Assembly (NCBI GenBank): GCA_003342895.1
Contig: PTFA01000086.1
Location: 2,892,802-2,956,801 of the forward strand
From: Casuarius casuarius
Taxonomy: Eukaryota > Chordata > Aves > Casuariiformes > Casuariidae
Direction: 5' to 3'
Length of the DNA: 64,000 nucleotides
Of this stretch, positions 45,101 to 55,210 are shown one piece after another (position 1 is the stretch's first letter; each line of letters begins with the position of its first letter). The translations under genes were made by a program, and so were the position numbers. The notes under the pieces are model-generated. The model did not search any database. It worked only from the letters and a program-made list of their open reading frames with translations, and was not told where the DNA came from.

Positions 45101-47164
45101 GGCAAATCCTGCAGCACGGGTTTAAAACTTCACCACCTACAGCCATCCTCTCCATTCCTCATCCAGAGGTTATTTTTCTCTCAAAATCAGCAGCAGGAAG
45201 TATGTCTCCATATCAGGACCATTCTGGTTTAGTCTGGCACACTAGTTTAAATTACAGATGAAGGTACGTCAGTGCTAAGGTGCCAAAACTATTAATTGCA
45301 AAAGCAATGGATATAAGTTCTCATCTTCTCTTCAAGATGGTAGCTTCTGAAAGTGAGGCAGACACAGTAAGGTCAAACCACCCCAATTTTCAGAACACAG
45401 ACCTTAGAGCCCTGTTTATGGTTATCTCCGAAAGTATATAGATATTTTTACCCATAATGACTTGCAAGAGTTGAATTCCAGTCTCAACTTCATGCACACA
45501 GCATCTTTACTCTCCCAGCAAGAAAAGGAATTCTGTCTATCATTCTCTAAACCCAAAATGTGACTGGATCAGGAGCTTAAGCTGCAGAATTTTCTGCCTA
45601 AGAAAATATCAAAGCTCTGTTCTGACTCTGGTAACTGCATCTGTGATGAGCTGGAGTCAGCCAAGCTAGACTTCTGACCTCAGCCACAGCACTTGCAAAA
45701 GTTTCCAGTACCAGTCCCTATAAATTCACTCTTTCAAGAATTCTATTCTAAGACCATCTCACCTTCCCTTTTTCCTTCAATTTGTGGGATTATTGTGAAG
45801 GCTTTCCAGATGGTTATTTACCCTTGCATCCATTTTCTTATCCCTAGCACAGACTCACCCAGAGAAGGGCAAAACAAATCATTCTTCCTATGATCTGTTA
45901 CTAGTCTCCTAATTAAAGGACAGGACAACTCTTGAGGCATACTGTTTCCAAACACAAGGCAGTCATTTCACTTTTAGTATTATTTATGCATCTCCCAAAA
46001 GCACAGTAAGTACTTCACAGACTGACTGAGCAGGCTGCATTTTTAAANAGCTTATGAAGTAAATGAAACACAACAAAAATCGGAAATTTACCCGTTAAAA
46101 GTAAGTTCTTTCCCTCACCTCCTTCCTTTGTAACTTTGTAACAAGGTACATGCATTACTCTTCTTAGCATGATCATATTATCTTCTCAATCCTAAACAAT
46201 TATCACAGGGTTCACTTTTTCTTCCTGTTGTTCAAAACCTTCCATGTAAGCACTTNGGAGCAAGGCCAGTTTCCTGCAAGCTCCAGAAAGCATCTTATAT
46301 ATCCTGTTGGCTAAAATGAGTCATTAACAACAATCCTTCACTTTGATTTAAGACTAGAAACTCTTCAAGGGAAGGATAAATCAGGTACTGTACTTTGTGA
46401 AGTACAGTACCAAGGAACAACAGTCAAACAGCTATTTTACTCCATAAATAAAGGGGAAAAAATAGCCATGAGATGTCCAAAGTCAAGAGAATTTAGAAAA
46501 AAAAAAAAAAACCAATGTCCCCTTTTTTTCCTCATTCCCTTCAGCAAAAATCTGTTCAAAAGTTGTAATTATGACCACTGCCTAAGTCAATAAACTTGCT
46601 GGGGTCCTCTGCATAGGAGGAAACAAGGGAAAGCACCATTTAGTTTAGTAAGAAGAGAAACACAAGGATGCAACAGCTTGCCTCCAGCCCAGAGAGTGTG
46701 AGATGCAGAAGAGATGCAACAGTTTTGAAGATGCTCACTGCAAAATGCATTATGTGTGTACAGTGTACAGTCCAAGATTTTGTGCTTAGGTATGTTATCC
46801 ATCAGGCTTTCTTCTTTTCAGTGATGGAATCTAGTTTCTCACTAATATAATCATTTTCCCATATACTGTTGCCAGAAGGAGCATATCCTTAGGAAAGGAA
46901 GGTCTGGATTTGTTTTGTTGTTGATATTTGTGATTGGTCTGACTGTGGCTATGAGGCTTCCTAAGGCAGTTTGCTCTGGCTTCAGTACTCAGTCTCTCAA
47001 TTTAGTTCTGAACAAGAAGCAGTAATACATTTGGGGCTGCTCCTCACGTGTTAATCTTCAGGAAAGCCAAGAAGGAATAGGAGTGAAAAAAACAATGACG
47101 CAAACTAAGGTAGATGATAATACCCAGCATTTCTACCTGCAGGAGCAAAAATGGGCAGAAACTT
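45101..47164. other. Non-coding DNA, no gene seen
   Basis: Contains the 12-bp hairpin at 46384-46411 and an A run near 46,499-46,511. Otherwise featureless by eye. Confidence 0.4.
46384..46411. other. Perfect 12-bp hairpin
   Basis: GGTACTGTACTT, loop TGTG, AAGTACAGTACC. The stem is fully complementary with a four-base loop. No T-run follows on either side to suggest termination, and no function is inferred. Confidence 0.8.
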
Positions 47165-47234
47165 GCCAATTGGCCACCTGATCTTCACAATATCCTTCTA
47201 ACACAAGAATTCTTATTTTACTAATAAGATAACT
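47165..47234 (-). mobile_element. MIR SINE, left part, split by CR1
   Basis: ATCTTCACAATATCCTTC and then TTCTTATTTTACTAATAAGATAACT match the antisense MIR core (ATCCTCACAACAACCCT, then TTATCCCCATTTTACAGATGAGGAAACT). The match stops at AACT (47231-47234), and the MIR sequence resumes after the CR1 at 48417. Confidence 0.6.
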
Positions 47235-48416
47235 CAATGCCTTCTTGGCCTTGGTCTTTACTGGTAAGGTCTGTTCCCAGACCTCCCAGGTCCCTGTGTC
47301 CAGTGGCAGAATCTAATGAAGTGAAGTATTCTATACGACAGAGGAAGATCCAGTTAAGGACTATTTCAGCAAATTGGTAAAAACAAACAAAAAAGCCCAA
47401 GCACATGGAACCAGATGGATGCACTTGAGAATGCTAAAGGAGCTGGCTGACATCACTGTGAGGTTACTCTCTGTCATCTTAAAGGTCACGGCAATCAGAA
47501 GAGGTCCTTGATGACTGAAAAAAGGCAAATGTCACGTTCAAATTCAAGGAGGTCAAGGAGGAAGATAGAGGGAACTACAGGATGTTCAGCCTAACCTCAG
47601 GCCCAAGAAAATATGAAACAAATCCTCCTAGAATCCATTTTGAGCACTACAAAGAAAAGGAGGTGATTGAGAACAGTGAGCATGGATCTAACAAGGGCAA
47701 ATCATGGTTAGCCAACCTAAATGAGAAGTCTCTTTGCAGAAAAAGTGCTGGAGGTCCTTATGGGTAAAAAGTTCAACATGAGCCAGCAGCTGCCCTGGAA
47801 GTGATGAAAGCTTACAGCATATTAGTATCAGTAAGAGCACAACCAACAGACTGAAGGAAGTGATTACTCCCCTCTATTTGGCACTTGTGAGACTGAATCT
47901 GGAGTACTATGTCTGGTTTTGGGCTCTCCAGTACAAGGAGGATATGCTGGACTGACATACTTGCACCAAGTCCAGCAGAGGACCACCAAGATGCTGGGGG
48001 CTGAAGCACACACCCTGTCATGAGAGGTTGAGACAGCCAGATTTGTTCAGCCTGTAGAAGAGTGCAACTGAGCTGATGTCTTCAACTATCCAATAAATGA
48101 AGACAAAGCTACTTACAGAGAAACAGAGCTAAACTCTTCCCTGAAGTGCACAGCAAAAGGACTAGAGGGAATGGATATAAGGTACAACAAGAGAAATTCC
48201 ATTCAGACATAAGGCAAAAATTCTATGCAATGAGGTGGTCAAAGACTGGAATAGGTGCCCAGAGAGGTTGTAAAACCTCCATTCTTGGAGATGTTCAAAA
48301 CTTGACTGGACAAGACCTTGGGCAACCTAATCTAACTTCAAAGCTGGCCCTGCTTTCAGTAGGGAATTGGACCAGATGACCTCCAAAAGTTCTAAGTTCT
48401 ATTATTCAATGATTCT
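47235..48416 (+). mobile_element. CR1 LINE, 5'-truncated with internal deletion
   Basis: Sense-oriented CR1 retrotransposon fragment. Its text follows the CR1 ORF2 and 3' end: GGTCTTTACTGGTAAG near 47,250; a reverse-transcriptase block with N-Y-R and then S-L-T-S around 47,573-47,600 and H-G-S-N-K-G-K-S-W-L-A-N-L to about 47,730; then a jump to the region coding GGTCCTTATGGGTAAAAAG and ATGAGCCAGCAGCTG; the CTGGAGTACTATGTCTGGTT section; and the 3' tail GGACCAGATGACCTCC, ending in degenerate ATTCTATGATTCT octamers at about 48,400-48,416. The middle of the polymerase domain, including the catalytic Asp pair, is deleted and stops interrupt the frame, so it is dead. Confidence 0.85.
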
Positions 48417-48446
48417 AACTGAGGCGCAGAGCCAATAAATCACTTG
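48417..48446 (-). mobile_element. MIR SINE, right part after CR1
   Basis: AACTGAGGCGCAGAGCCAAT and then AAATCACTTG continue the antisense MIR core (AACTGAGGCACAGAGAGGTTAAGTGACTTG) exactly where the left part stopped. AACT is present on both sides of the CR1. Confidence 0.6.
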
Positions 48447-49545
48447 AATTCTGCCTGTTTTCTTGATCCTGTTAACCTTGGGCTTGAAACTCAGCATTTC
48501 TGGGCTATTCATTCCATCCCCTAACTGCTGAGGAATCACCACGTGGTATTAGGGTTAGGTAGGTTTTGGTTAAGTAGGTTTTCTGCCTTCTTGCACAAGT
48601 TAAATTATAAGTTAAAAAAATGCAGTGCTGTGCTCACATTATCCAATGGCACTGCAGGCTAATCGAAACGTGCAAAGTCCAAGTCTGCTACCATGTCTGT
48701 TACTACTGTACCCAATGTTAAAAAAAATCAATTTTTTCATTATTCACTAATGCATCACTTGCTGACAGTCTCAGTCCAGTTCCTAGTCACATCCCCAAAG
48801 CTTCAAAGCAGATGTTCAATAGCTTTTTCCACAAAGACACTAAGATGAAATGACTAGAGAGCCTGAACTNGTCCTCTTATCCTAGTTTTCAGTCTTCCTC
48901 CAGCAATGGGTTAAGGCATAAACAGCAGACTCCAAAGCTGTCAGTCCTAGATTTTTATGAGCACTCATCTTTTTTTTATTATTAATGCAGTGTCTGAGTC
49001 AAGCACATACAATACCAGCATAGTAATAGCCTCAAATTATAGGTCCCTTTGCAAATCAATTCATACCAACACATTTTCTCATCTAAGACATTTAAACGTT
49101 TGGAGTCTCTTGCATATGGAACAGCAGCTGAGATCCCCAAGGAACAACCCCAACTGCTTTCACTTTCTGGAGTAACAACACAGACAAAAAGTAAACAAAA
49201 ATAATACTATCCATCCGAAGCATGAGGCAGCATTATATTCAGAAAAGAGTCTGTAATTATAATGGGAATCAGATAAGGCTAATGAGAAATTAGATTGACT
49301 AGAAACAAGACAAAGCACAAGGAGTTCACACTTCTCTCTTTAACTTGGTAGATGATTCACTCTGAGTCTACAGCAGTAGCCAGGTTAAGGAGAGAGCCTG
49401 CTCCCCAACCTGTCTCCNTCTTTCAATATTGCCATAACACAAAACACCCTTCCAAACCCGTCTGAGACTATGAACACGCAATCGGACAGTATGGATGTGA
49501 GACAAGACTGAGCTCAAGCTCACACTAGAAAGGCATCTGGATGTA
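48447..49545. other. Non-coding DNA, nothing recognised
   Basis: AT-rich with no gene or repeat assigned. The short frame at 48957-49175 has no splice context or family signal. Confidence 0.4.
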
Positions 49546-49625
49546 GTCTACATGGCCTTGAACAAGACCCTTTCTAGCTTCTGTACCTCGGTTCTGTTAT
49601 CTGTAAAATGGGAGCAATGAACCAG
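49546..49625 (+). mobile_element. MIR SINE fragment
   Basis: CATGGCCTTGAACAAGACCC, then CTCGGTTCTGTTATCTGTAAAATGGGAGCAATGA, matches the sense MIR core (TGACCTTGGGCAAGTC, then CTCAGTTTCCTCATCTGTAAAATGGGGATAATA). Confidence 0.75.
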
Positions 49626-49754
49626 TATGAAACGTTATATGTAAACTGATCAAATATTATTACATTTGTTCCAGCAGCGCTGAACAGGAATGGAGGAGGC
49701 TGTCAGAACATCCTATTTAAACGTACGACCACTGTCTTTTGTTCTCCTACTATG

Positions 49755-50685
49755 CACCTCACTACAGAGTTTGGCTCCATCTTCTCAGTAACCTCCTCCA
49801 AGGCACNGGAAGGCTGCTATTATGTCCCTGTAAGGTTTCTCTTCTTCAGGAGGAATAAAACCAGCCTTCTNAGTCCCTCTTCATAAGTCATGTGCTCCAG
49901 CCCCAAGATCTTGGTGGCTCTCCTCTGGCCTCACTCAAGTTTAGCAACATCTTTCTTGCATTGGGTGCCCCAAAGCTAGATGTGGTATTCCAGATGCAGT
50001 CTAACAAATGCCCAGTAAAGAATAATCACTTCCCTCAATCTACTGGTCACACTCCTGTTGACACTGCCCAACATGCTGTTGGCCTTCACTGCTGGCACAC
50101 TGCCCAATATGCTGTTGGCCTTCACTGCTGGCACACTGCTGACTCACATTCAACCTACTATCTAACAGGACCCTGGGTCCTTTTCAGCACAGCTACTACA
50201 CACCCAGTCAATCCCAGCTTGTATCATAGCAGAGGGTCAGTCCAACCCAGGTGCAGGACTTAATCGAATTGTTGAATTTAACAAGATTTGCATCAGTGTA
50301 TTCCTTTCGGCTACTGATGTCCTCAGAAAGGCAGTCCTGCTCTCAAGTGCACCCCCCCATTCAGTGCTGTCCACAAACTTGATGAGGCACATGCTGTCTG
50401 CTCCTCCAGGCCATTGATAAAGATATTAGACAGACTGCTGACAAACTACGCTTGTAACCAGCCTCCAGGAAGAGTACAAACCATTAACAATTACCCTTTG
50501 AGCCTGACAGGCCAACCAGATTTTCACCTACCTGGCAGTCCACCCATCTAGATCATAACATGCCAACTTGGAATCAAGGATGCTGTAGGAGACTGTATCA
50601 AAAGACTTGCTAAAGACAAGGTACTTGATATCTACTGCTTTCCCCTCATCCACAGCCACATCACAGTCATGTCATTCCTGAGAAT
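49755..50685 (-). mobile_element. CR1 LINE fragment
   Basis: Antisense CR1. Recognisable stretches on the + strand are TTTGGCTCCATCTTCTC, GTGCTCCAGCCCCAAGATCT followed by TGGTGGCTCTCCTCTGG, ATTCCAGATGCAGTCTAAC, ATGCTGTTGGCCTTCACTGC, CCTGGGTCCTTTTCAGCA, GGTGCAGGACTT, CAGGCCATTGATAAAGATAT and GACTGTATCAAAAGACTTGC. These are in the order of the CR1 reverse-transcriptase and 3' part read backwards. The copy lacks the CR1 3' terminus and is broken by indels and stops. It contains a 36-bp tandem duplication (50063-50134). Confidence 0.85.
50063..50134. repeat. 36-bp tandem duplication inside CR1
   Basis: Two 36-base copies starting ACTGCCCAA and ending GCTGGCAC differ at one base (CAACATG versus CAATATG). 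Ordinary CR1 has a single copy of this segment, so the duplication arose after insertion. Confidence 0.9.
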
Positions 50686-51354
50686 TCACAGTTAGAACAA
50701 ACAATGTTCTTAAACAAGAAATAATGCTAGAAAAAGCTTCATGAAGAAAAAGTATTAAAACAGGAGGTATTGATCCTATTATATTTCCACTTAAGACAAT
50801 GGGAATTGAAAACATACAGCACCTTGGAGAACCCGGCCTCCACAGATATTATAAATACAGCAACAAGAATGGAAGAGAGTGAGTGAGTGTGTGTACATGT
50901 ACTGGCAAAATATACAATATTCTAATGCTCAGTCAGAAGATATCCAGAGAAGGAGACAAACTGACCCACCCACAAGTCACAGGAGATGGGAAATTACACT
51001 CAGTTTCCAAGAGTGATACAGCAAGAAACAAAGATCAATGAGGTTTGGCTTGTATGTCAACTTCCAGTCAGCAGCTGTGATGTTATTCTACAGTAGTACA
51101 AGAAGAAATCTGTCCACAAATACAAGAATAGCCACGGTGCCTACACTGTCAAATCAAAGCTTAGTAACTCGTCTCCAGCTGAGACCAACAGCTGATGCTT
51201 AGAGTCTAAAAACAGGGGAAGTATACAGTGTTGCTGCCTTGAATACTCTCCCAGCCTACAGGAATTTGCAGCTTAGAGGATTCCAGAAGTAGAAAACATA
51301 ACGCCGCTAAACAACTTTGTCTCATTGAGTTTAACACACATAAATTTTTCACTT
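50686..51354. other. Spacer between two CR1 copies
   Basis: About 670 bases with a short GAGTGAGTGTGTGT run near 50,880. No gene seen. Confidence 0.4.
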
Positions 51355-52105
51355 ACAACTGCGAGAATAAGCTCCAAACTTCAGTGACACATCGCATGAA
51401 AAAATCTCCTTGTTTTGAGCCTACCTCTTAAAAATTTCATTTGGTGTCCCAGAGTTTTCGCTCCACGAGAGAGCAAATAATTTCTATTCAACCTCTCATG
51501 AAGTTTCAGATTTCAGAGAACTCTGATGCATACTTCCTAAGCGTGGAAAAGAAGCAACTAAAGTCACAGTCTGTTTAGCTGTTTCTCAAAGGGAAGTATT
51601 TCCATACTTCTGGATGATCTCTGATGCTGCTCCAGATGTCTTCTCTAGTTCTGCTGCAGTAGGACCAGAGCTGCCCACAGTATTAAAGATGAAACCATGG
51701 ATTTTCACAGTGNCTCAGAGAGATTTTTATTTTCTTTCTTGACACTTTTCCTAATAATTCTTTACATTCAAATTTCTTTTTATGCTTGCTACTGACCAGT
51801 GAGCTGATGGTTTTCATGAGGTCATCTGTCATAACTTCAGGATAACTTCTCTTTCTTTACTTAAAAATGCTAGTTCAGAAACCATTAGTGTATGTATAAG
51901 GCTCGCTCACATCACCCCATCTGACTCACCTTATATTTATTTACGTTTCATTTTGGCTATGAGTCTTTCCACTCAGTCTCTCAACGTTGCAAAGTCTGTC
52001 TACAGCTCTCTGCAGTTGGCATTCATGTCTGTGATCTCAAAATAACTGCATCAACAAGCCTTCTCATCTTGTTGTATGCCTCCTTTTCTAAATCATCTGT
52101 GAACA
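51355..52105 (-). mobile_element. Older CR1-type LINE fragment
   Basis: Antisense. Diagnostic stretches on the + strand are ATCTCCTTGTTTTGAGCCTA, TTTCATTTGGTGTCCCAGAG, AACCATGGATTTTCACAG, CTAATAATTCTTTACATTC, CCAGTGAGCTGATGGTTTTC, ATAACTTCAGGATAACTTCT, CGTTTCATTTTGG, CAAAGTCTGTCTACAGCTCT and AAATCATCTGTGAACAC. Their order follows the amniote CR1 subfamily common in turtles and crocodilians, and the divergence is greater than in the other two copies. No intact reading frame remains. Confidence 0.7.
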
Positions 52106-52713
52106 CGGAACAGCATGCCAGAGATAGAGCTAGCAGCTGAAAGGTTTCCTCAGTGTTTCTTCAAAGTCCCTTGCTCGGGAGCAGAGGGGCTCCTCAGCAC
52201 CCTGGCGGGACCAAGGAGCCAGCCATGCTTTGCTGCCCTTTGTGGAACATCTGTGGGCAGTGACTTCCAGCAGCCTGACACAGTGCTTCACAGGGAGGAG
52301 ACACAGCCCAACTGAAAAAAAATTAAATAAAAAGTGCATGGTACCACCACAGATACATGGTTCCACTTCCTTTTATTTTTATTTTTTTCCTGTAACAAGA
52401 AATACAGAGTTTTCGTGGTAACAACTGATACCAAAAATCATTCTTAAGGCCTGGAAATTGTTGTAATAATTTGGTTTTACTATCCCATATGTCCCACTAC
52501 AGGGGCACTTTGGAATGAAAGAGTTAAACAGGAATGTTGGTGAGGGGGCAGCATGGATTAACCAGACTTTTCTGGAAAAGACACTATCAATAAATAGTTC
52601 CTGTTCAAAACAGTAAAGTTGTGTCAACTAATGAAGAATAAAACACTGCGTGTGANGGTGCAAAGGGAAGGTGCATCCCAGGGTGCGGGTGCTGGGCAGG
52701 GGGCAAGTGCACC
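52106..52713. other. Non-coding DNA, nothing recognised
   Basis: Short open frames occur on both strands, but none has splice context or family features. Confidence 0.35.
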
Positions 52714-52789
52714 GAGCCAAGCCACCGGGATGGCTCCAGCCAGGCCAAGCCGAGCTAAGCCCCCAGGATGACTCCGGCTGGGGCAGGCC
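52714..52789. repeat. 38-bp imperfect GC-rich tandem pair
   Basis: Two adjacent 38-base units, both of the form GAGC-AAGCC-CC-GGATG-CTCC and ending in GCC, differ at roughly ten positions. The flanks (52,660-52,830) are also GC-rich. Confidence 0.6.
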
Positions 52790-53226
52790 ATGCTGCTGGG
52801 GCGACTGTCCGACTCCCTGCACCCTCCATTTTCTGCAGCCTATCTCACATTTTAGTTCTCGGCAAACCAGAGCAGTCTGGGAAATACTTGCAGGTCTGGG
52901 TATTTAAGCCGGAGCAGCCTAGCGGGGAGCAGGCACCGATCGCCAGAGAGGGGCTTGCAGCATTACTGCTACTCGAGGAAGAAAACCGTTTCCATAATAA
53001 CTGTTTTACAGCATACCGGCTGGGCTCTCTATAGCGTTTCGCCATCCAGCTGAATCACAAAACCAAGGGCAAACATGTTATTTTCATACCTTTTCTTTTT
53101 TTTTCCAAGCCATATTGACACATAGGCTCTGCGACAAAATGAATGCTAGAGAAGCCCAAAAATATCTGCACTGAATATAAATATATTATGAAATGGCTTT
53201 TAAACTCTGCCCTGAAGCACTTTCTG

Positions 53227-53318
53227 ATTGGCTGCCAATGATGTCACACATCCCTCAAGCCCAATAAAACGCACGGGTTAACAAGTCTAATTTCTGTGTA
53301 TAAACTCCCTGCAGGGAG
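53227..53318 (+). promoter_or_regulatory. Promoter-like cluster: CCAAT/NFI palindrome, CRE-like, TATA
   Basis: ATTGGCTGCCAAT (53227-53239) is an inverted pair of CCAAT boxes and resembles an NFI half-site dyad. It overlaps TGATGTCA (53239-53246), a CRE/ATF-like octamer. A TATAAAC at 53299-53305 and a perfect 14-bp palindrome CTCCCTGCAGGGAG at 53305-53318 follow. A donor-like CTCAG/GTAGCT lies downstream near 53,368. The motifs are seen directly; promoter activity is inference. No gene product is assigned. Confidence 0.25.
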
Positions 53319-53369
53319 AGTACGGGGCTCCGCAGGAAACGCACGGGGCTGCCCATACGATTTCTCAGG

Positions 53370-54984
53370 TAGCTAAAATCCTACAGCCCCAGCGTGAAGC
53401 AAGCTGCCCGCTGTCTCCCAGAAATGTGCTCACTGCCTGGTCTTACCAGTGCTTAATTAAGCACAGATTATTTCTTGTGGGAAAAGCCTTCCCGAAGGGG
53501 ATAGTAAATCATTGTCAATTTTAAGATACTAGATACACCTATGCAATTAGTTGGGTCATACCTGGCAGTGACGACGTTACATTTCAAGTCGAAGGTGAGC
53601 TAAGTATGGAACCCTTTTCAAACAGGAACTCGACCTTCAGTCCTGATCAACTCAAGTATTATTAAGGTGAGCAACGTATTTTACAAAAGCCCTAACCTAA
53701 CACAAATCTACAGTTTTAGAAAACTCAGAGACTAATGCCAGAAATATCAATTCAATCTTTAAAACATACCATTTTGGCACGAGCTGCTCAAACAGTAAAA
53801 TACGTTAACTCTTTCCACGCTCACCGGCTGCCAGACAAGGAATGCTAGTTTGCAAGTTCAGAAGATGGGTAAGGTAGTTTTGACAAACTGAGCATTACAT
53901 GTAGAGAGAAATTTGCTGTACGATGCTCAGTCACCAGCAACCAATATTTATTTTGTTTCTTATTGTGAATACAGTTCTTGGAGCTGGCTTAGTTTCAAAT
54001 ATTATTAGGTAGATTGCATGCAGTGTGGTAGTAAGAAGTCTTACGCATAAACTGAAAATACTCTGAATTTGATCATACTATTCTAAGCAGTTTTGCTGCC
54101 AAATGTGGGCTTATTTATATATAGCAGCCTATTTAATAGTTTGCATTCATACTTCCAAAGCAAGCATACAGGCAGACCACACAGAAATATGGAAATGTTA
54201 CCCGATTTGCTATATAAAACTGTATTTACTTTTCAAATCCTTGCCTAAGGTTTATGAACATTCGATAGAAATAAAACTGCAAACTACACAGCTAGACTAC
54301 GGAGCTACTAATATGGCATGCTATTCACTGTATTGTTCAAAGCAGTGNCATCCATATAAGAGAAAAAGCTGTGTACTGCAGTCTGATATTATTCATTCTG
54401 CTTTTCTTTTCAGCTTCATATTAATGGCAGAAATGCTAAAATCAGTCAAAGGAAAAAACCCCACAAGCTCCATGTCTACAAACCTCATGCTTTCCTCGAT
54501 TACTCCTAAAGGATCCCTTTACCGCTGAACCTCAGCACATACCATCAAGTATTTCAAGTGGAACAAATTCATTAACTTGTAAACACTACTTAACTAACTG
54601 AAAGCCAGTGACAGAAACCCAGAGCACTGTTAAATCAACTTCAAGCAGGCACTGCACTTCATGTGTTAATACTTGCCATCTGCTCATGGTGCATTTTTTT
54701 ACCTCAAGAAAAAAAAAAAAGCGACTGTTGAGTAAAGGCACGTCAAAAAAAGAAAGAGGAGAAACCTGGCCTCACTTAGCCATAAACTATGGGTTTATTT
54801 TCTACGCACACAGACGCGCCCGCATACTACTAGAGAACAGAACCTAAGTAAAATAGCCTTTTTAGCCAGTGCTGCTTTATAATAGCTACACCAGGAAATT
54901 TAAAAGATAAAGGAAAGTGCCTGTGCATGTTTGGTACTCCAGACAGCAAGAAATTTGCCTCGGGGAGAAACACAGTGTGAAGAG
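53370..54984. other. Non-coding DNA, no gene seen
   Basis: AT-rich. The longest open frame (54103-54528, 141 codons) has no splice boundaries, family signal or biased composition and is taken as chance. Confidence 0.4.
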
Positions 54985-55210
54985 GTGGGGGAAGGGCTGG
55001 GAGACGAATGCGCCAGAGCGCGCCAAAGCATGAGTGTGTGCGCGTGTGCGCAGTGCGTGCGCGCTTGGGCCTTGGAGGCCCTGGGAAAACTGCTCCTCGC
55101 TACGGCTCCTAGAGGCTGCAGCCCAGCAAAGCACCTTTCCTGCAGCACACCCATGACAGCGCAGGCAAACCCGCCTGCCAGCCACAGCAAACGGCCCAGC
55201 CGCGNCGGGG
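54985..55210. promoter_or_regulatory. Small CpG-rich patch with alternating Pu/Py tract
   Basis: A local GC- and CpG-rich island in AT-rich DNA. At 55031-55064 it contains mostly alternating purine-pyrimidine sequence (GTGTGTGCGCGTGTGCG, then GTGCGTGCGCGC), which is prone to Z-DNA. It could be a minor or alternative promoter, or just a GT/GC microsatellite. No coding exon was identified in it. Confidence 0.3.

Noticed and set aside
53046..53150. - strand microexon with GTATGA donor
   Set aside because: Its core is a purine run likely to mimic splice context by chance, and the peptide is uninformative.
53771..53830. Possible BCAS4 exon on - strand ending near a GTATGT donor
   Set aside because: The peptide L-F-E-Q-L-V-P-K has no match to the remembered BCAS4 coiled coil, and stops lie upstream.
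54103..54528. 141-codon open frame
   Set aside because: AT-rich random composition, an N inside, no splice context and no recognisable motif.
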